Made by a program: the position numbers and the translations under genes
Shown: positions 8,037-16,777 of the stretch, in pieces
Layout of the letters: every line of letters starts with the position of its first letter
Numbering within the stretch: the first letter of the stretch is position 1
Origin: an uncultured Paracoccaceae bacterium
GTDB lineage: Bacteria > Pseudomonadota > Alphaproteobacteria > Rhodobacterales > Rhodobacteraceae
DNA length: 64,000 nucleotides
Assembly: GCA_947492475.1 (NCBI GenBank)
Contig: CANLNM010000001.1
Location: forward strand, 310,001-374,000
Direction of reading: 5' to 3'
Notes under the pieces: model-generated
What the model was told of the DNA's origin: nothing
Databases searched by the model: none
The model's input: only the letters and a program-made list of their open reading frames with translations

Positions 8037-8471
8037 TTAGTGACCCATAATCATGCCTTGCAGGGCATCTTTTTCCATCGACAACTCTGCCAGGCGGGCT
8101 TTGACGACGTCACCGATTGAAATCAACCCAATCATTTCGTCGTTTTCCATCACGGGCAGATGGCGAAACCGCCCCTCAGTCATGATTTCCAGCACCCGAT
8201 CGGCGGATTCGTTTGGGGTACATGTGATGGGATTGGGCGTCATCAGGTCGCTGACTTTATCGTCGATACATCCAACGCCCCGAATGCCGATTTCACGCAC
8301 GATGTCGCGTTCGGACAAAATGCCATCGGCGGTTTTGCCATTTGTGGACACAACCATCGTCCCGATCCTCTTGTCCGACATGACCTTCGCAGCCTCAGAA
8401 ACCGCCGCATCGGGTTTCAGATATAACACACCACTGGTGTCTTTGCCTTTCAGGATCTGCTGAACAATCAT
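8037..8471 (-). CDS. Tandem CBS-domain protein
   Basis: A 144-residue protein made of two CBS domains (about residues 8-65 and 75-135) and no catalytic domain. The second domain has the typical FRHLPVMENDEMIGLISIGDVV. Such stand-alone pairs (Bateman modules) bind adenosine ligands such as AMP or NAD and usually regulate partners. No partner is apparent nearby: coaD and the LysR gene on either side are functionally different. An AGGTC-type ribosome site precedes ATG 8471. Soluble and cytoplasmic. Confidence 0.88.
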   Translation of the reverse strand: MIVQQILKGKDTSGVLYLKPDAAVSEAAKVMSDKRIGTMVVSTNGKTADGILSERDIVREIGIRGVGCIDDKVSDLMTPNPITCTPNESADRVLEIMTEGRFRHLPVMENDEMIGLISIGDVVKARLAELSMEKDALQGMIMGH

Positions 8472-8526
8472 GAGGACCTCCCTTTTTTCATTACAATTAC
8501 AGCGTCCACTCAGACATGACCTAATG

Positions 8527-9411
8527 TCAAGCCAGCTCTGCCTCCAACTGCGTAACCTCAGCCTTTAATCGGGCAGAAAAGGCTGCGGCAAATTGGCCAA
8601 GACGCTGAGAATGCCGATCAGAAGCGTGCCGCACCAGATAAAAAGAACGACATAATGAATAATGATCCATTAACACCCGCTGCAACTCCGGGGCGCAATG
8701 CAGCGCAAAATCATGTACAAACCCAACGGCTTGGGAATGGCGCAACATATGCATCTGCACCGACACCGAATTAGAGGCCAAATGCACACCCCCTGCCCCT
8801 AAATCCCCCAGATAATCCAATTCCTTGTCAAAAATCATATCGGGAATATAGCCCACGACAGGAATGCCTTTCAGGTGGGGTTTGTCGTGAATATGGGCCG
8901 CCATTTCGCTGCGTGCGGCGAGGTGTAGCCGGTAATCCGTCACCTTTTGCACCAGCAACCTCCCCGTATCAGGCGGGCTAACGGTGACGGCCAGATCGGC
9001 TTCGCGTTTGGATAGGTTCACGACCCGAGGTAGGGCCAGAATTTGCAATTCTAAGCCAGGATTTTCAGCCTGAAGCGCCGCACAGACCTGTGGCAACAGA
9101 AAATTTGCAGCCCCATCTGGTGCGCCGATGCGAATTTGACCGCTTAACCCCGCATTCAGGGATGATTGTTCCTCTGTGGCGAGGTTTAGCGCCTCTTCTG
9201 CGGTGCTGGCATGTATGCGCAATCGCTGTCCCAGATCGGTCAAGGCATAGCCCTGCGGTGATTTGGTAAACAGCGCCGCACCCATACGTTCTTCGAGGCG
9301 CAAAATGCGGCGCGAAATGGTTGCCGGATCAAGTTTTAACACTGGCGCCGCAGCAGAGAGCCCCTCTGCGCGTGCAACAGCCAAAAAAACCCGCATATCG
9401 TCCCAGTTCAT
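8527..9411 (-). CDS. LysR-family transcriptional regulator, likely of mmsA
   Basis: A 294-residue LysR protein. It has an N-terminal winged helix-turn-helix (about residues 3-62, starting MNWDDMRVFLAVARAEGLSA) and a C-terminal effector domain (about 90-290). It is divergent from mmsA across a 154-base spacer rich in inverted repeats, the classical layout for a LysR regulator and its target. I infer that it controls the valine-degradation genes to the right. The likely effector would be a pathway intermediate, which cannot be read from sequence. Confidence 0.88.
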   Translation of the reverse strand: MNWDDMRVFLAVARAEGLSAAAPVLKLDPATISRRILRLEERMGAALFTKSPQGYALTDLGQRLRIHASTAEEALNLATEEQSSLNAGLSGQIRIGAPDGAANFLLPQVCAALQAENPGLELQILALPRVVNLSKREADLAVTVSPPDTGRLLVQKVTDYRLHLAARSEMAAHIHDKPHLKGIPVVGYIPDMIFDKELDYLGDLGAGGVHLASNSVSVQMHMLRHSQAVGFVHDFALHCAPELQRVLMDHYSLCRSFYLVRHASDRHSQRLGQFAAAFSARLKAEVTQLEAELA

Positions 9412-9433
9412 GTCACGCCTTTATAAAATTGAT

Positions 9434-9451
9434 CCATACCGTGTCGTATGG
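9434..9451. repeat. Exact copy of the CCATAC-N6-GTATGG palindrome
   Basis: CCATAC-CGTGTC-GTATGG lies in the LysR/mmsA spacer, 23 bases before the LysR start. Exact copies occur also at 40956 and 51362. It could be an operator here, but the copy inside a coding sequence at 40956 argues for a genome-wide motif. Confidence 0.6.
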
Positions 9452-9461
9452 CGACCGTACC

Positions 9462-9519
9462 CTTGCGTTTTTGCAAAATGATTTTGAAAACTTCACCCTT
9501 TTACGGGCAAAAACGCAAG
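9462..9519. promoter_or_regulatory. Long inverted repeat in the LysR-mmsA spacer
   Basis: CTTGCGTTTTTGC at 9462-9474 is repeated exactly in inverse at 9507-9519, separated by 32 bases. Between the arms CAAAAT-G-ATTTTG (9474-9486) is another perfect palindrome. Two arms about 45 bp apart suit a LysR tetramer occupying regulatory and activation sites. Confidence 0.6.
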
Positions 9520-9565
9520 CCTATTCTGCCCCCCAACGGATCCAATCGTTTCTAGGAGGAAACCC

Positions 9566-11065
9566 ATGCAAGAGCTGACGCATTACATCAACGGTGAACA
9601 TGTCACCGGAAATTCCGGACGTTTTACAGACGTGTTTAACCCCGCAACGGGTGAAGTTCAGGCCAAATGCCCGCTGGCCAGCGCTGACGAGCTGAACCAC
9701 GCCGTTGACATCGCCGCAGCAGCACAGCCCGCATGGGAAGCCACAAACCCACAACGCCGGGCCCGGGTAATGATGAAATTCGTCGACCTGCTGAACCGTG
9801 ACATGGATAAACTGGCCGAAGCGTTGTCTCGGGAACATGGCAAAACCTTTCCGGATGCCAAGGGCGACATTCAACGTGGTTTGGAAGTTGTTGAATTCTG
9901 CATCGGCGCGCCACATCTGCTGAAAGGTGAATTCACCGACAGCGCAGGCCCCGGCATTGATATGTATTCCATGCGTCAGGCTTTGGGTGTTTGCGCCGGG
10001 ATCACACCGTTCAACTTTCCTGCGATGATCCCGATGTGGATGTTTGCGCCCGCCATCGCCTGTGGCAACGCCTTTATCCTGAAACCATCCGAACGCGATC
10101 CCTCTGTGCCATTGATGCTGGCCGAACTGATGGAAGAAGCCGGCCTGCCCAAAGGGATTTTGCAGGTTGTAAATGGCGACAAAGAATCCGTTGATGCGAT
10201 TTTGGACCACGATGTGATCCAGTCGATTGGCTTTGTTGGCTCAACCCCGATCGCCGAATATATCTATGGTCGCGGCTGTTCCAATGGCAAACGTGTACAA
10301 TGTTTTGGTGGCGCGAAAAACCACATGATCATCATGCCGGATGCCGATCTGGACCAAGCGGCCGATGCCTTGATTGGTGCAGGTTATGGGGCCGCTGGCG
10401 AACGGTGCATGGCGATTTCCGTGGCGGTTCCTGTTGGTGAAGAAACCGCAGATCGGTTGGTTGAAAAACTGATCCCGCGTGTCGAGGCGCTAAAAGTCGG
10501 GCCATATACGGCGGGGGATGATGTGGATTACGGTCCCGTTGTGACCGCCGCTGCCAAGGAAAACATCCTGAAACTGGTTCAATCCGGTGTTGATCAAGGC
10601 GCGAAACTGGTGGTTGATGGTCGCGATTTCAACCTGCAAGGCTACGAAGACGGGTTCTTTGTTGGGCCGCATCTGTTTGACCACGTGACCCCAGACATGG
10701 ATATCTACACCAAGGAAATCTTTGGTCCGGTCCTGTCAACGGTTCGTGCCAAAACCTACGAAGAAGCAATCAACCTGGCGATTGACCACGAATATGGCAA
10801 CGGCACCGCGATTTACACCCGTGATGGCGACACGGCCCGCGACTTTGCCAAACGTATCAACATCGGCATGGTTGGCGTGAACGTGCCGATCCCTGTGCCG
10901 CTGGCCTATCACAGCTTTGGCGGTTGGAAAAAATCCGGGTTTGGTGATCTGAATCAACACGGCACTGACAGCTTCAAATTCTACACCCGGACCAAGACAG
11001 TCACAGCGCGCTGGCCATCCGGCATTAAGGAAGGTGGCGAGTTTAACTTTAAACAGATGGATTGA
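9566..11065 (+). CDS. mmsA: Methylmalonate-semialdehyde dehydrogenase (CoA-acylating)
   Basis: A 499-residue aldehyde dehydrogenase of the MmsA type, forming propionyl-CoA from methylmalonate semialdehyde, the last step shared by valine and thymine catabolism. It has GVCAGITPFNFPAMIPMWM, the MmsA-typical FGGAKNHMIIMPDADL and the catalytic cysteine in GAAGERCMAISVAV. Acylating enzymes lack the general-base Glu of ordinary aldehyde dehydrogenases, and the segment here (FGGAKNH) fits that. AGGAGG precedes the ATG closely. A terminator follows, so it is a separate transcript from the genes at 12.8-15.9 kb. Confidence 0.95.
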   Translation: MQELTHYINGEHVTGNSGRFTDVFNPATGEVQAKCPLASADELNHAVDIAAAAQPAWEATNPQRRARVMMKFVDLLNRDMDKLAEALSREHGKTFPDAKGDIQRGLEVVEFCIGAPHLLKGEFTDSAGPGIDMYSMRQALGVCAGITPFNFPAMIPMWMFAPAIACGNAFILKPSERDPSVPLMLAELMEEAGLPKGILQVVNGDKESVDAILDHDVIQSIGFVGSTPIAEYIYGRGCSNGKRVQCFGGAKNHMIIMPDADLDQAADALIGAGYGAAGERCMAISVAVPVGEETADRLVEKLIPRVEALKVGPYTAGDDVDYGPVVTAAAKENILKLVQSGVDQGAKLVVDGRDFNLQGYEDGFFVGPHLFDHVTPDMDIYTKEIFGPVLSTVRAKTYEEAINLAIDHEYGNGTAIYTRDGDTARDFAKRINIGMVGVNVPIPVPLAYHSFGGWKKSGFGDLNQHGTDSFKFYTRTKTVTARWPSGIKEGGEFNFKQMD

Positions 11066-11090
11066 TCTGTTTAAAATGATGTGATTTTTT

Positions 11091-11120
11091 AGCCCGGGGA
11101 GTGTTCCTCGGGCTAAATTT
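11091..11120 (+). terminator. Terminator after mmsA
   Basis: AGCCCGGGGA-GTGT-TCCTCGGGCT, a 10-bp stem, followed by AAATTTTG. The T-run is weak but the stem is strong. Confidence 0.75.
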
Positions 11121-11135
11121 TGTTGGAGAGAATGA

Positions 11136-11555
11136 GTGCCAGTATCATTTCGTATCCTACCCAGCCTTGGATTGGTTTATGTCCGATACGAAGGCTTTGC
11201 AGACGTCGCGGATTCCATGAAGGTATTCGGCGAATATGCACAACACCCTGATTGCCGCCCCGGACAAAAACAGTTTGTCGATTTGTCACTTGTAACCGAG
11301 GTGGAGCAGGATTTTCCCAAGCTTATGGAGCTTCAGGCGCAAAAGGCCGGGGTATTCATGAACTCGCAGGCGCAAACGTTAATCGTTTACTATGTCACCG
11401 ATGAACTAACACGTGTGATGGCCAGTTTGATTGCCCGATCATGGGAACCTTTCCCATGGGTTATTCCTGTCGTTTATGAAAACGAAAAAGACGCGCTCGA
11501 ATTTTTAGGTCTGGCTGCAACTTCGATCTCTGAGTTGTTAAATCCAGCCAATTAG
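11136..11555 (+). CDS. Unknown 139-residue soluble protein
   Basis: A protein of 139 residues beginning at a GTG with GGAGAG upstream. I do not recognise the family with certainty. The pattern alternates strands and helices: LGLVYVRYEGFADVADSMKV, then KQFVDLSLVTEVEQDF, then an amphipathic helix and a C-terminal VIPVVYENEKDALEFLGL. This resembles the SpoIIAA/STAS-like fold seen in several short roseobacter proteins, which is a guess from pattern. No signal peptide or membrane segment. It sits between mmsA and the YbdK gene without an obvious link to either. Confidence 0.6.
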   Translation: MPVSFRILPSLGLVYVRYEGFADVADSMKVFGEYAQHPDCRPGQKQFVDLSLVTEVEQDFPKLMELQAQKAGVFMNSQAQTLIVYYVTDELTRVMASLIARSWEPFPWVIPVVYENEKDALEFLGLAATSISELLNPAN

Positions 11556-11580
11556 CGACGCAACCCAGGACAAATTGGGG

Positions 11581-11598
11581 CTATACGCAAGCGTATGG
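11581..11598. repeat. Near copy of the CCATAC-N6-GTATGG palindrome
   Basis: CTATAC-GCAAGC-GTATGG differs by one base from the exact motif and is itself a longer palindrome (ATACGC-AA-GCGTAT). It lies between the unknown gene and the YbdK gene. It may double as a weak terminator stem because CTTTT follows nearby. Confidence 0.45.
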
Positions 11599-11657
11599 GG
11601 GCTTTTCCTTTGCGAAATCTCATTGCAGGGTAATTTTACCCAAAAGGAGAAATCGAA

Positions 11658-12791
11658 TTGCGCATCACAGAACCGAGTTTCACCATCGGCGTAGAAGAAG
11701 AGTACCTGCTCGTCGACACATCCACATTTGAATTGGTGAAAACACCAACCAAATTGATGGAAGAGGCCGAAGCTGAACTTGGTGGGCAGGTTAGCCCCGA
11801 ATATTTGCAATGTCAGATCGAAATTGGCACCAAAGTCTGTTCAGGTACCCAGCAAGCGCGGGACGAATTACGACGCCTAAGAAGCGTCATAGCTACAGTT
11901 GCAATGCGGCATGGTCTGGCCCCGATTGCGGCATCCTGCCACCCGTTTGCCGATTGGAAGGACCAGCCCCACACGGACAAAGTTCGGTATAATCAACTGC
12001 GTCAGGATCTAGGCGGGGTGGTTCGTCGGATGCTGATCTGTGGAATGCATGTGCATGTCGGGCTAGAAAGTCAGGCGTTGCGGATCGATTTGATGAACCA
12101 GATGTCCTATTTTCTGCCGCATCTTTTGGCGCTGTCGACGTCATCCCCGTTCTGGCAGGGCGAAGACACCGGTTTGGCCTCTTATCGGCTGTCCATTTTT
12201 GACAATTTACCACGCACTGGGTTGCCGCCACGGATTGATTCTTGGGGGGAATATGAACGGTCAGTTCATGCGCTAACAGATGTGGGTGTGATCGAAGACA
12301 GTTCAAAAATTTGGTGGGATTTGCGCCCGTCAGCTCAATATCCAACCCTAGAAACCCGGATTTGTGACGTTCAACCGCGGCTAAATCACACATTGTCATT
12401 GGCGGCTGCGATCCAGTGTTTGTCACGGATGCTCTATCGTTTGCGGGTCAATAATCAGCGTTGGCGGACCTATGAAAACTTCTTGATTTCAGAAAACCGC
12501 TGGCGTGCGCAACGGTATGGTATTTCAAATGGCCTGATCGATTTTGGTCGCGGCGAGATTGTCCAAGTTTCTGATTTGGTGGATGAATTAATCGAAATGT
12601 TGATGCAGGATGCAGAGGCATTAGACTGTGTCGACGATCTGATTGGGCTGCGCGACATCGTTGAAAACGGCAACTCAGCCGACCGGCAACGACAGGTCGC
12701 ACACAAAGCCCAGGATCAAGGCAAAAGCCAATCTGATCAAATGCGCATGGTTGTTTCTCACCTGATACAAGAGTTTTCCACCGATCTTTAA
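11658..12791 (+). CDS. YbdK-family carboxylate-amine ligase (GCS2)
   Basis: A 377-residue protein of the GCS2 family (YbdK, weak glutamate-cysteine ligase activity in E. coli). The N-terminal [13 protein letters not shown] carries the metal-binding acidic residues, followed by CGMHVHVGL and the [14 protein letters not shown] stretch typical of the group. The start is a TTG at 11658, supported by AAGGAGA at 11644-11650. The physiological substrate of these ligases is mostly unknown. It is inserted between two parts of the valine pathway and is only 66 bases from the acyl-CoA dehydrogenase gene, so they may be cotranscribed. Confidence 0.87.
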   Translation: MRITEPSFTIGVEEEYLLVDTSTFELVKTPTKLMEEAEAELGGQVSPEYLQCQIEIGTKVCSGTQQARDELRRLRSVIATVAMRHGLAPIAASCHPFADWKDQPHTDKVRYNQLRQDLGGVVRRMLICGMHVHVGLESQALRIDLMNQMSYFLPHLLALSTSSPFWQGEDTGLASYRLSIFDNLPRTGLPPRIDSWGEYERSVHALTDVGVIEDSSKIWWDLRPSAQYPTLETRICDVQPRLNHTLSLAAAIQCLSRMLYRLRVNNQRWRTYENFLISENRWRAQRYGISNGLIDFGRGEIVQVSDLVDELIEMLMQDAEALDCVDDLIGLRDIVENGNSADRQRQVAHKAQDQGKSQSDQMRMVVSHLIQEFSTDL

Positions 12792-12817
12792 CTTGCACTT
12801 TGTGCCCATCCGAGCGA

Positions 12818-12839
12818 GAATTAAACAACTGTTCAATTC
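12818..12839. promoter_or_regulatory. Imperfect palindrome before the acyl-CoA dehydrogenase gene
   Basis: GAATT and AATTC arms with inner AACA/TGTT pairing form a 22-bp quasi-palindrome 18 bases before the start codon. Its size suits a TetR- or GntR-type operator for a degradation gene. No regulator for it is in the window. Confidence 0.3.
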
Positions 12840-12857
12840 AACGGAAGGGAGGAGCCG

Positions 12858-13997
12858 ATGGATTTTGCTCTGAGCGAGGAACAAGAAGCAATTTTTGACA
12901 TGGCGCGGGCCTTTGGAGAGGCGGAAATTGCACCATACGCCAAAGAATGGGAAACAGCTGGCACCATCCCCAAGGATCTGTGGCCAAAGCTGGCAGAGCT
13001 GGGATTTGGTGGTCTGTATGTGCGCGAAGAAAGCGGTGGGTCCGGGCTGACAAGGTTGGATGCGACCTTTGTGTTCGAAGCCTTGTCGATGTCTTGCCCA
13101 TCCGTCGCGGCGTTTTTGTCCATTCACAACATGTGCGCCAAAATGATTGATACATTTGGCTCAGATGACCTGCGCGCGCGGTATTTGCCAGATGCGCTAA
13201 CCATGAACAAAGTGCTGTCCTATTGCCTGACAGAGCCTGGCAGCGGGTCCGACGCTGCCGCGTTGAAAACCAAAGCTGTGGCAACCGATAGCGGTTACCG
13301 GCTGAATGGGACCAAAGCGTTTATTTCAGGCGGCGGCTACTCTGACGCCTATGTCGTAATGGCCAGAACCGGTCAGGATGGGCCCAAAGGCGTGTCTGCG
13401 ATGGTGATCGATGATGGCACCCCTGGCCTCAGCTTTGGCGGGTTAGAGGACAAAATGGGCTGGAAAAGCCAGCCGACCCGTCAGGTCCAGATGGATGATT
13501 GTGATATTGCGGCAAACAACCTGTTGGGCGAAGAAGGCCGCGGGTTTAGCTATGCGATGGCGGGTTTGGATGGCGGCCGGCTGAATATTTCTGCCTGCTC
13601 GCTTGGTGCGGCCCAACAGGCGTTGAATTTGACACTGCAATATATGTCAGAACGCAAAGCATTTGGTCAAAGTATTGATCAATTTCAAGCACTTCAGTTC
13701 CGTCTTGCTGACATGGAAATAGAGCTTCAGGCTGCGCGGACATTTTTGCGACAAGCGGCATGGAAACTGGACAACAACGCCCCTGACGCAACCAAATTCT
13801 GCGCGATGGCAAAGAAATTTGTCACCGAAGCCGGGTCGAAAATTGCGGATCAATGTCTGCAACTTCATGGCGGCTATGGGTATCTTGCGGATTATGGGAT
13901 CGAAAAAATTGTCCGCGATTTGCGTGTGCACCAAATTCTGGAAGGCACAAATGAAATCATGCGCCTGATTGTTGCTCGTCAGTTGGTAGCAAAATGA
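12858..13997 (+). CDS. Acyl-CoA dehydrogenase, probable isobutyryl-CoA dehydrogenase
   Basis: A 379-residue FAD-dependent acyl-CoA dehydrogenase. It has the signature YCLTEPGSGSDAAAL, the flavin-binding FISGGGYSDAYVVMARTG, and the C-terminal LQLHGGYGYLADYGIEK and HQILEGTNEIM with the catalytic glutamate. Substrate is inferred from context: the next two genes overlap by ATGA and encode the following two steps of valine breakdown. It should therefore oxidise isobutyryl-CoA to methacrylyl-CoA and pass electrons to ETF. GGAAGGGAGG precedes the start. The methacrylyl-CoA hydratase is not obvious in the window. Confidence 0.9.
   Translation: MDFALSEEQEAIFDMARAFGEAEIAPYAKEWETAGTIPKDLWPKLAELGFGGLYVREESGGSGLTRLDATFVFEALSMSCPSVAAFLSIHNMCAKMIDTFGSDDLRARYLPDALTMNKVLSYCLTEPGSGSDAAALKTKAVATDSGYRLNGTKAFISGGGYSDAYVVMARTGQDGPKGVSAMVIDDGTPGLSFGGLEDKMGWKSQPTRQVQMDDCDIAANNLLGEEGRGFSYAMAGLDGGRLNISACSLGAAQQALNLTLQYMSERKAFGQSIDQFQALQFRLADMEIELQAARTFLRQAAWKLDNNAPDATKFCAMAKKFVTEAGSKIADQCLQLHGGYGYLADYGIEKIVRDLRVHQILEGTNEIMRLIVARQLVAK
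12933..12950. repeat. Near copy of the CCATAC-N6-GTATGG palindrome, inside acd
   Basis: CCATAC-GCCAAA-GAATGG differs by one base. It encodes APYAKEWE, a conserved acyl-CoA dehydrogenase segment, so it could be a by-product of protein conservation. Confidence 0.3.
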
Positions 13998-15040
13998 GCG
14001 ACATTTTCATTCGCAAAGAAGGCCGGGCGGGTCGGATCACATTGACCCGCCCTAAGGCCCTGAACGCATTGAGTTATCAAATGTGTTTGGACATTGACGC
14101 CGCCTTAACCGATTGGTCACAGGACGATGATGTCGCGCTGTTGATCATCGATGCAGAGGGTGAAAAAGCGTTTTGCGCCGGGGGCGACATTTCGGAAATG
14201 TACGCAACCGGGACCGCCGGAAATTACGATTACGGGCGCAAATTCTGGCGTGACGAATACCTGATGAACCGGAAATTGTTCCGGTTTCCCAAGCCTGTAG
14301 CGACGTTCATGCAAGGTTTCACCATGGGGGGTGGCGTCGGTGTCGGATGCCATGGGTCACATCGCATCGTCGCAGAATCGTCAAAAATCGCCATGCCAGA
14401 AGTGGGGATTGGCCTGATCCCTGATGTTGGAGGCTCTTTGTTACTGGCCCAAGCGCCGGGACGTTTGGGCGAATTTCTGGGTATCACGGGCGACCGAATG
14501 GATGCCGCGGATGCAATTTACGCCGGATTTGCGGATTATTATGTCCCGCAGGCCAACTGGGAATCCCTCAAATCTGAGTTGACCCAACATGGGGATGTCA
14601 CAGCGATTGATCGGGCAATGCACCCTGCCCCATCACCACGGCTTGCAGACTGGCAATCTGCGATTGACGCCGATTTTGGAGGTGAAACGCTGGCTGACAT
14701 ATTTCGTGGTTTGGCCAAAGAGCCCCACGAAGCCGTGGCGCATGCCTTGGTTGCGATGAACAGAAACTCTCCTCTATCAATGGCTTACACCGTTGAAATG
14801 ATCCATAGGGTCCGCATGCGTCCCACAATTGAAAATGCTCTGGATCAGGAATTTCGGTTCACCCATCGTTCAATGGAACAGGGTGATTTCCTAGAAGGCA
14901 TTCGCGCCGCCATCATTGACAAAGATCGCCAACCAAAGTGGCGACACGAAACATGGGACCAGGTTTCGGCCGGCGAAGTCGTTAAACTGGGGCTGCCTTT
15001 GGGCGATGATGCATTAAATTTTGAAGAGGAAACGTCATGA
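13994..15040 (+). CDS. 3-hydroxyisobutyryl-CoA hydrolase
   Basis: A 348-residue member of the enoyl-CoA hydratase superfamily of HIBYL-CoA hydrolase type, releasing 3-hydroxyisobutyrate and CoA. It has the oxyanion-hole segments CAGGDISEMYATG and FTMGGGVGVGCHGSHR and the catalytic region MPEVGIGLIPDVGGS. The length (about 350, against 260 for ordinary crotonases) and the C-terminal extension with FRFTHRSMEQGDFLEG are typical of the hydrolases. It overlaps both neighbours by ATGA, so the three genes form one coupled operon. Confidence 0.9.
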   Translation: MSDIFIRKEGRAGRITLTRPKALNALSYQMCLDIDAALTDWSQDDDVALLIIDAEGEKAFCAGGDISEMYATGTAGNYDYGRKFWRDEYLMNRKLFRFPKPVATFMQGFTMGGGVGVGCHGSHRIVAESSKIAMPEVGIGLIPDVGGSLLLAQAPGRLGEFLGITGDRMDAADAIYAGFADYYVPQANWESLKSELTQHGDVTAIDRAMHPAPSPRLADWQSAIDADFGGETLADIFRGLAKEPHEAVAHALVAMNRNSPLSMAYTVEMIHRVRMRPTIENALDQEFRFTHRSMEQGDFLEGIRAAIIDKDRQPKWRHETWDQVSAGEVVKLGLPLGDDALNFEEETS

Positions 15041-15909
15041 AAATCGGGTTTATCGGACTTGGAAATATGGGTGCCCCAATGGCCCTGAATCTGATCGCGG
15101 CGGGTCATGATGTGGTTGGATTTGACCTGATGGCGAGTCCTGATGGCATGGAAATGGCTCAAACCGCCGCAGCCGCTGCCAAAGGTGCCGACGTGGTTAT
15201 CACCATGTTGCCAAACGGCGATATCCTTCGATCCGTTGCCGCAGAAATTCACCCTGAAATGACCGCAGGGGCCGTGCATCTAGACTGTTCCACCGTTGAC
15301 GTAGACAGCGCGAGGTTCACGTCGCAACAAGCTGAAAAACATGGGTTATCTTCGGTTGACGCCCCCGTCTCAGGCGGGATCGGTGGCGCCGCTGCGGGCA
15401 CATTGACATTCATGGCGGGTGGGTCGGATGACGCTTTTGCCAAAGTGGCGCCTTTGTTTGACATCATGGGCCAAAAAGCCGTGCATTGTGGCGATGCAGG
15501 TGCGGGGCAAGCGGCCAAAATCTGCAACAACATGATCCTGGGCGTCACAATGATTGCCACCTGCGAAGCCTTTGCTTTGGCGGACAAATTGGGACTTGAT
15601 CGGCAAAAAATGTTCGACGTGGTAAGCACTTCCTCAGGATATAGCTGGACGATGAATGCTTATTGTCCCGCCCCCGGCGTGGGTCCGGTTAGCCCGTCTG
15701 ACAATGCGTATCAGCCCGGTTTTGCTTCTGAATTGATGCTCAAAGATCTGAAATTATCACAGCAGGCCGCGGTCAGTGCCGATGCGGATACCCCGATGGG
15801 GGAGCTGGCGCAAAAACTATATGCGCTATTTGTTGAGGATGAAGACGGATTGGGTAAGGATTTTTCAGCAATGTTACCGCGATTTGAGAACAGAAATAGG
15901 TCGTCATAA
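15037..15909 (+). CDS. mmsB: 3-hydroxyisobutyrate dehydrogenase
   Basis: A 290-residue beta-hydroxyacid dehydrogenase oxidising 3-hydroxyisobutyrate to methylmalonate semialdehyde, the substrate of MmsA encoded at 9566. It has the NAD motif FIGLGNMGAPMALNL, the substrate segment DAPVSGGIGGAAAGTL and the catalytic Lys in GAGQAAKICNNMILG. It overlaps the hydrolase gene by ATGA and is the last gene of the operon. The pathway is thus complete from isobutyryl-CoA to propionyl-CoA apart from the hydratase. Confidence 0.95.
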   Translation: MKIGFIGLGNMGAPMALNLIAAGHDVVGFDLMASPDGMEMAQTAAAAAKGADVVITMLPNGDILRSVAAEIHPEMTAGAVHLDCSTVDVDSARFTSQQAEKHGLSSVDAPVSGGIGGAAAGTLTFMAGGSDDAFAKVAPLFDIMGQKAVHCGDAGAGQAAKICNNMILGVTMIATCEAFALADKLGLDRQKMFDVVSTSSGYSWTMNAYCPAPGVGPVSPSDNAYQPGFASELMLKDLKLSQQAAVSADADTPMGELAQKLYALFVEDEDGLGKDFSAMLPRFENRNRSS

Positions 15910-15950
15910 CGCGGTGTGACCAATTTCGGCCCCACAATTGATTGGCTATT

Positions 15951-15990
15951 CCGGCTTACAAAAATGTTTTTAAAACAATAAGTAAGCCGG
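15951..15990. terminator. Hairpin between mmsB and the GIN-domain gene
   Basis: CCGGCTTAC and GTAAGCCGG are 9-bp perfect arms; the loop contains an inner TGTTTT/AAAACA stem. It lies between convergent genes and TTTCCCC follows. A bidirectional terminator is likely, although the T-run is short. Confidence 0.6.
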
Positions 15991-16006
15991 TTTCCCCTCG
16001 TCCGAC

Positions 16007-16699
16007 CTATTGAAGGTAAACGGATCCGCCACTGGACACGTTTTGGCTGGTCATTTGCGGTTGACCCGATAGGCGAATTGACCCGCCGGACGACGCATGT
16101 GCTTGGGCTGTTTCGCCTGCATGTGCCGATAAGGATGCGCCGCTGCTTGCGCGAATATCGGCGGTTTCACACGTCAATTCTTGGGCGTTCAGGGAAGCCC
16201 CCGAAGAAGATCGTGCATCAATCGATGTGCAAGTTCCATCAATGTTCAATGATGCTCCGCTGCTGCTTTGGGCGCTGACGTCACCACCATTTAACCCGAA
16301 AACGCGCAGCGACGCGCCACTTGCTGAGGATGCGATCAAGCCGTCGATTGCATGCGCATCAACGGTTACCGACACACCAGACGTCGCGGTAACTTCTGTT
16401 AAGTCGGGCATTTTCACCGTAACTTCAAAGACATCGCGCCGGCCTGAGTTAAACAATCCCATGCCACGGCGGCGATCCACCACCAAAACATCGCCACGTT
16501 GACGAACACGTAAACGGTCAATATCCCCGCGGATCGCTTCTCCTTGAACCGAAAATTCCATTCCGGTTTCAATGACCACGGACACCCCTTCTTGGGCTTG
16601 AATGGCAGAAAAGCCATTCAAATCATACTCTCGCTGATCCGCCAACAATGGTGATGCCAATAACAATGTGCCCAAGGCTACGGTTAGTGAATTGCGCAT
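16007..16699 (-). CDS. Exported GIN-domain (DUF2807) beta-helix protein
   Basis: A 230-residue protein with a Sec signal peptide (MRNSLTVALGTLLLASPLLA, cleaved near LLA-DQ). Then comes a putative head GIN domain of DUF2807 type: FSAIQAQEGVSVVIETG, MPDLTEVTATSGVSVTV. The second half repeats a short unit about every 20 residues with SSGASL (SASGASL, SSSGASL twice, ASSGASL, SSGGSI), as expected for coils of a right-handed beta-helix. The start at 16699 has GGAGGA upstream. The protein should be periplasmic or surface-exposed; function in Proteobacteria is unknown. It is monocistronic. Confidence 0.85.
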   Translation of the reverse strand: MRNSLTVALGTLLLASPLLADQREYDLNGFSAIQAQEGVSVVIETGMEFSVQGEAIRGDIDRLRVRQRGDVLVVDRRRGMGLFNSGRRDVFEVTVKMPDLTEVTATSGVSVTVDAHAIDGLIASSASGASLRVFGLNGGDVSAQSSSGASLNIDGTCTSIDARSSSGASLNAQELTCETADIRASSGASLSAHAGETAQAHASSGGSIRLSGQPQMTSQNVSSGGSVYLQ

Positions 16700-16777
16700 T
16701 CGAAAATTCCTCCGATGAATGTGTGACCAAAGGTATGTTAATTGCATTCACATTCAAGGGAGGAGATCAAAAATCAG

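Noticed and set aside
9521-10210. A 229-codon minus-strand frame opposite mmsA
   Set aside because: Lies over the LysR-mmsA promoter and mmsA; composition is typical of antisense shadow.
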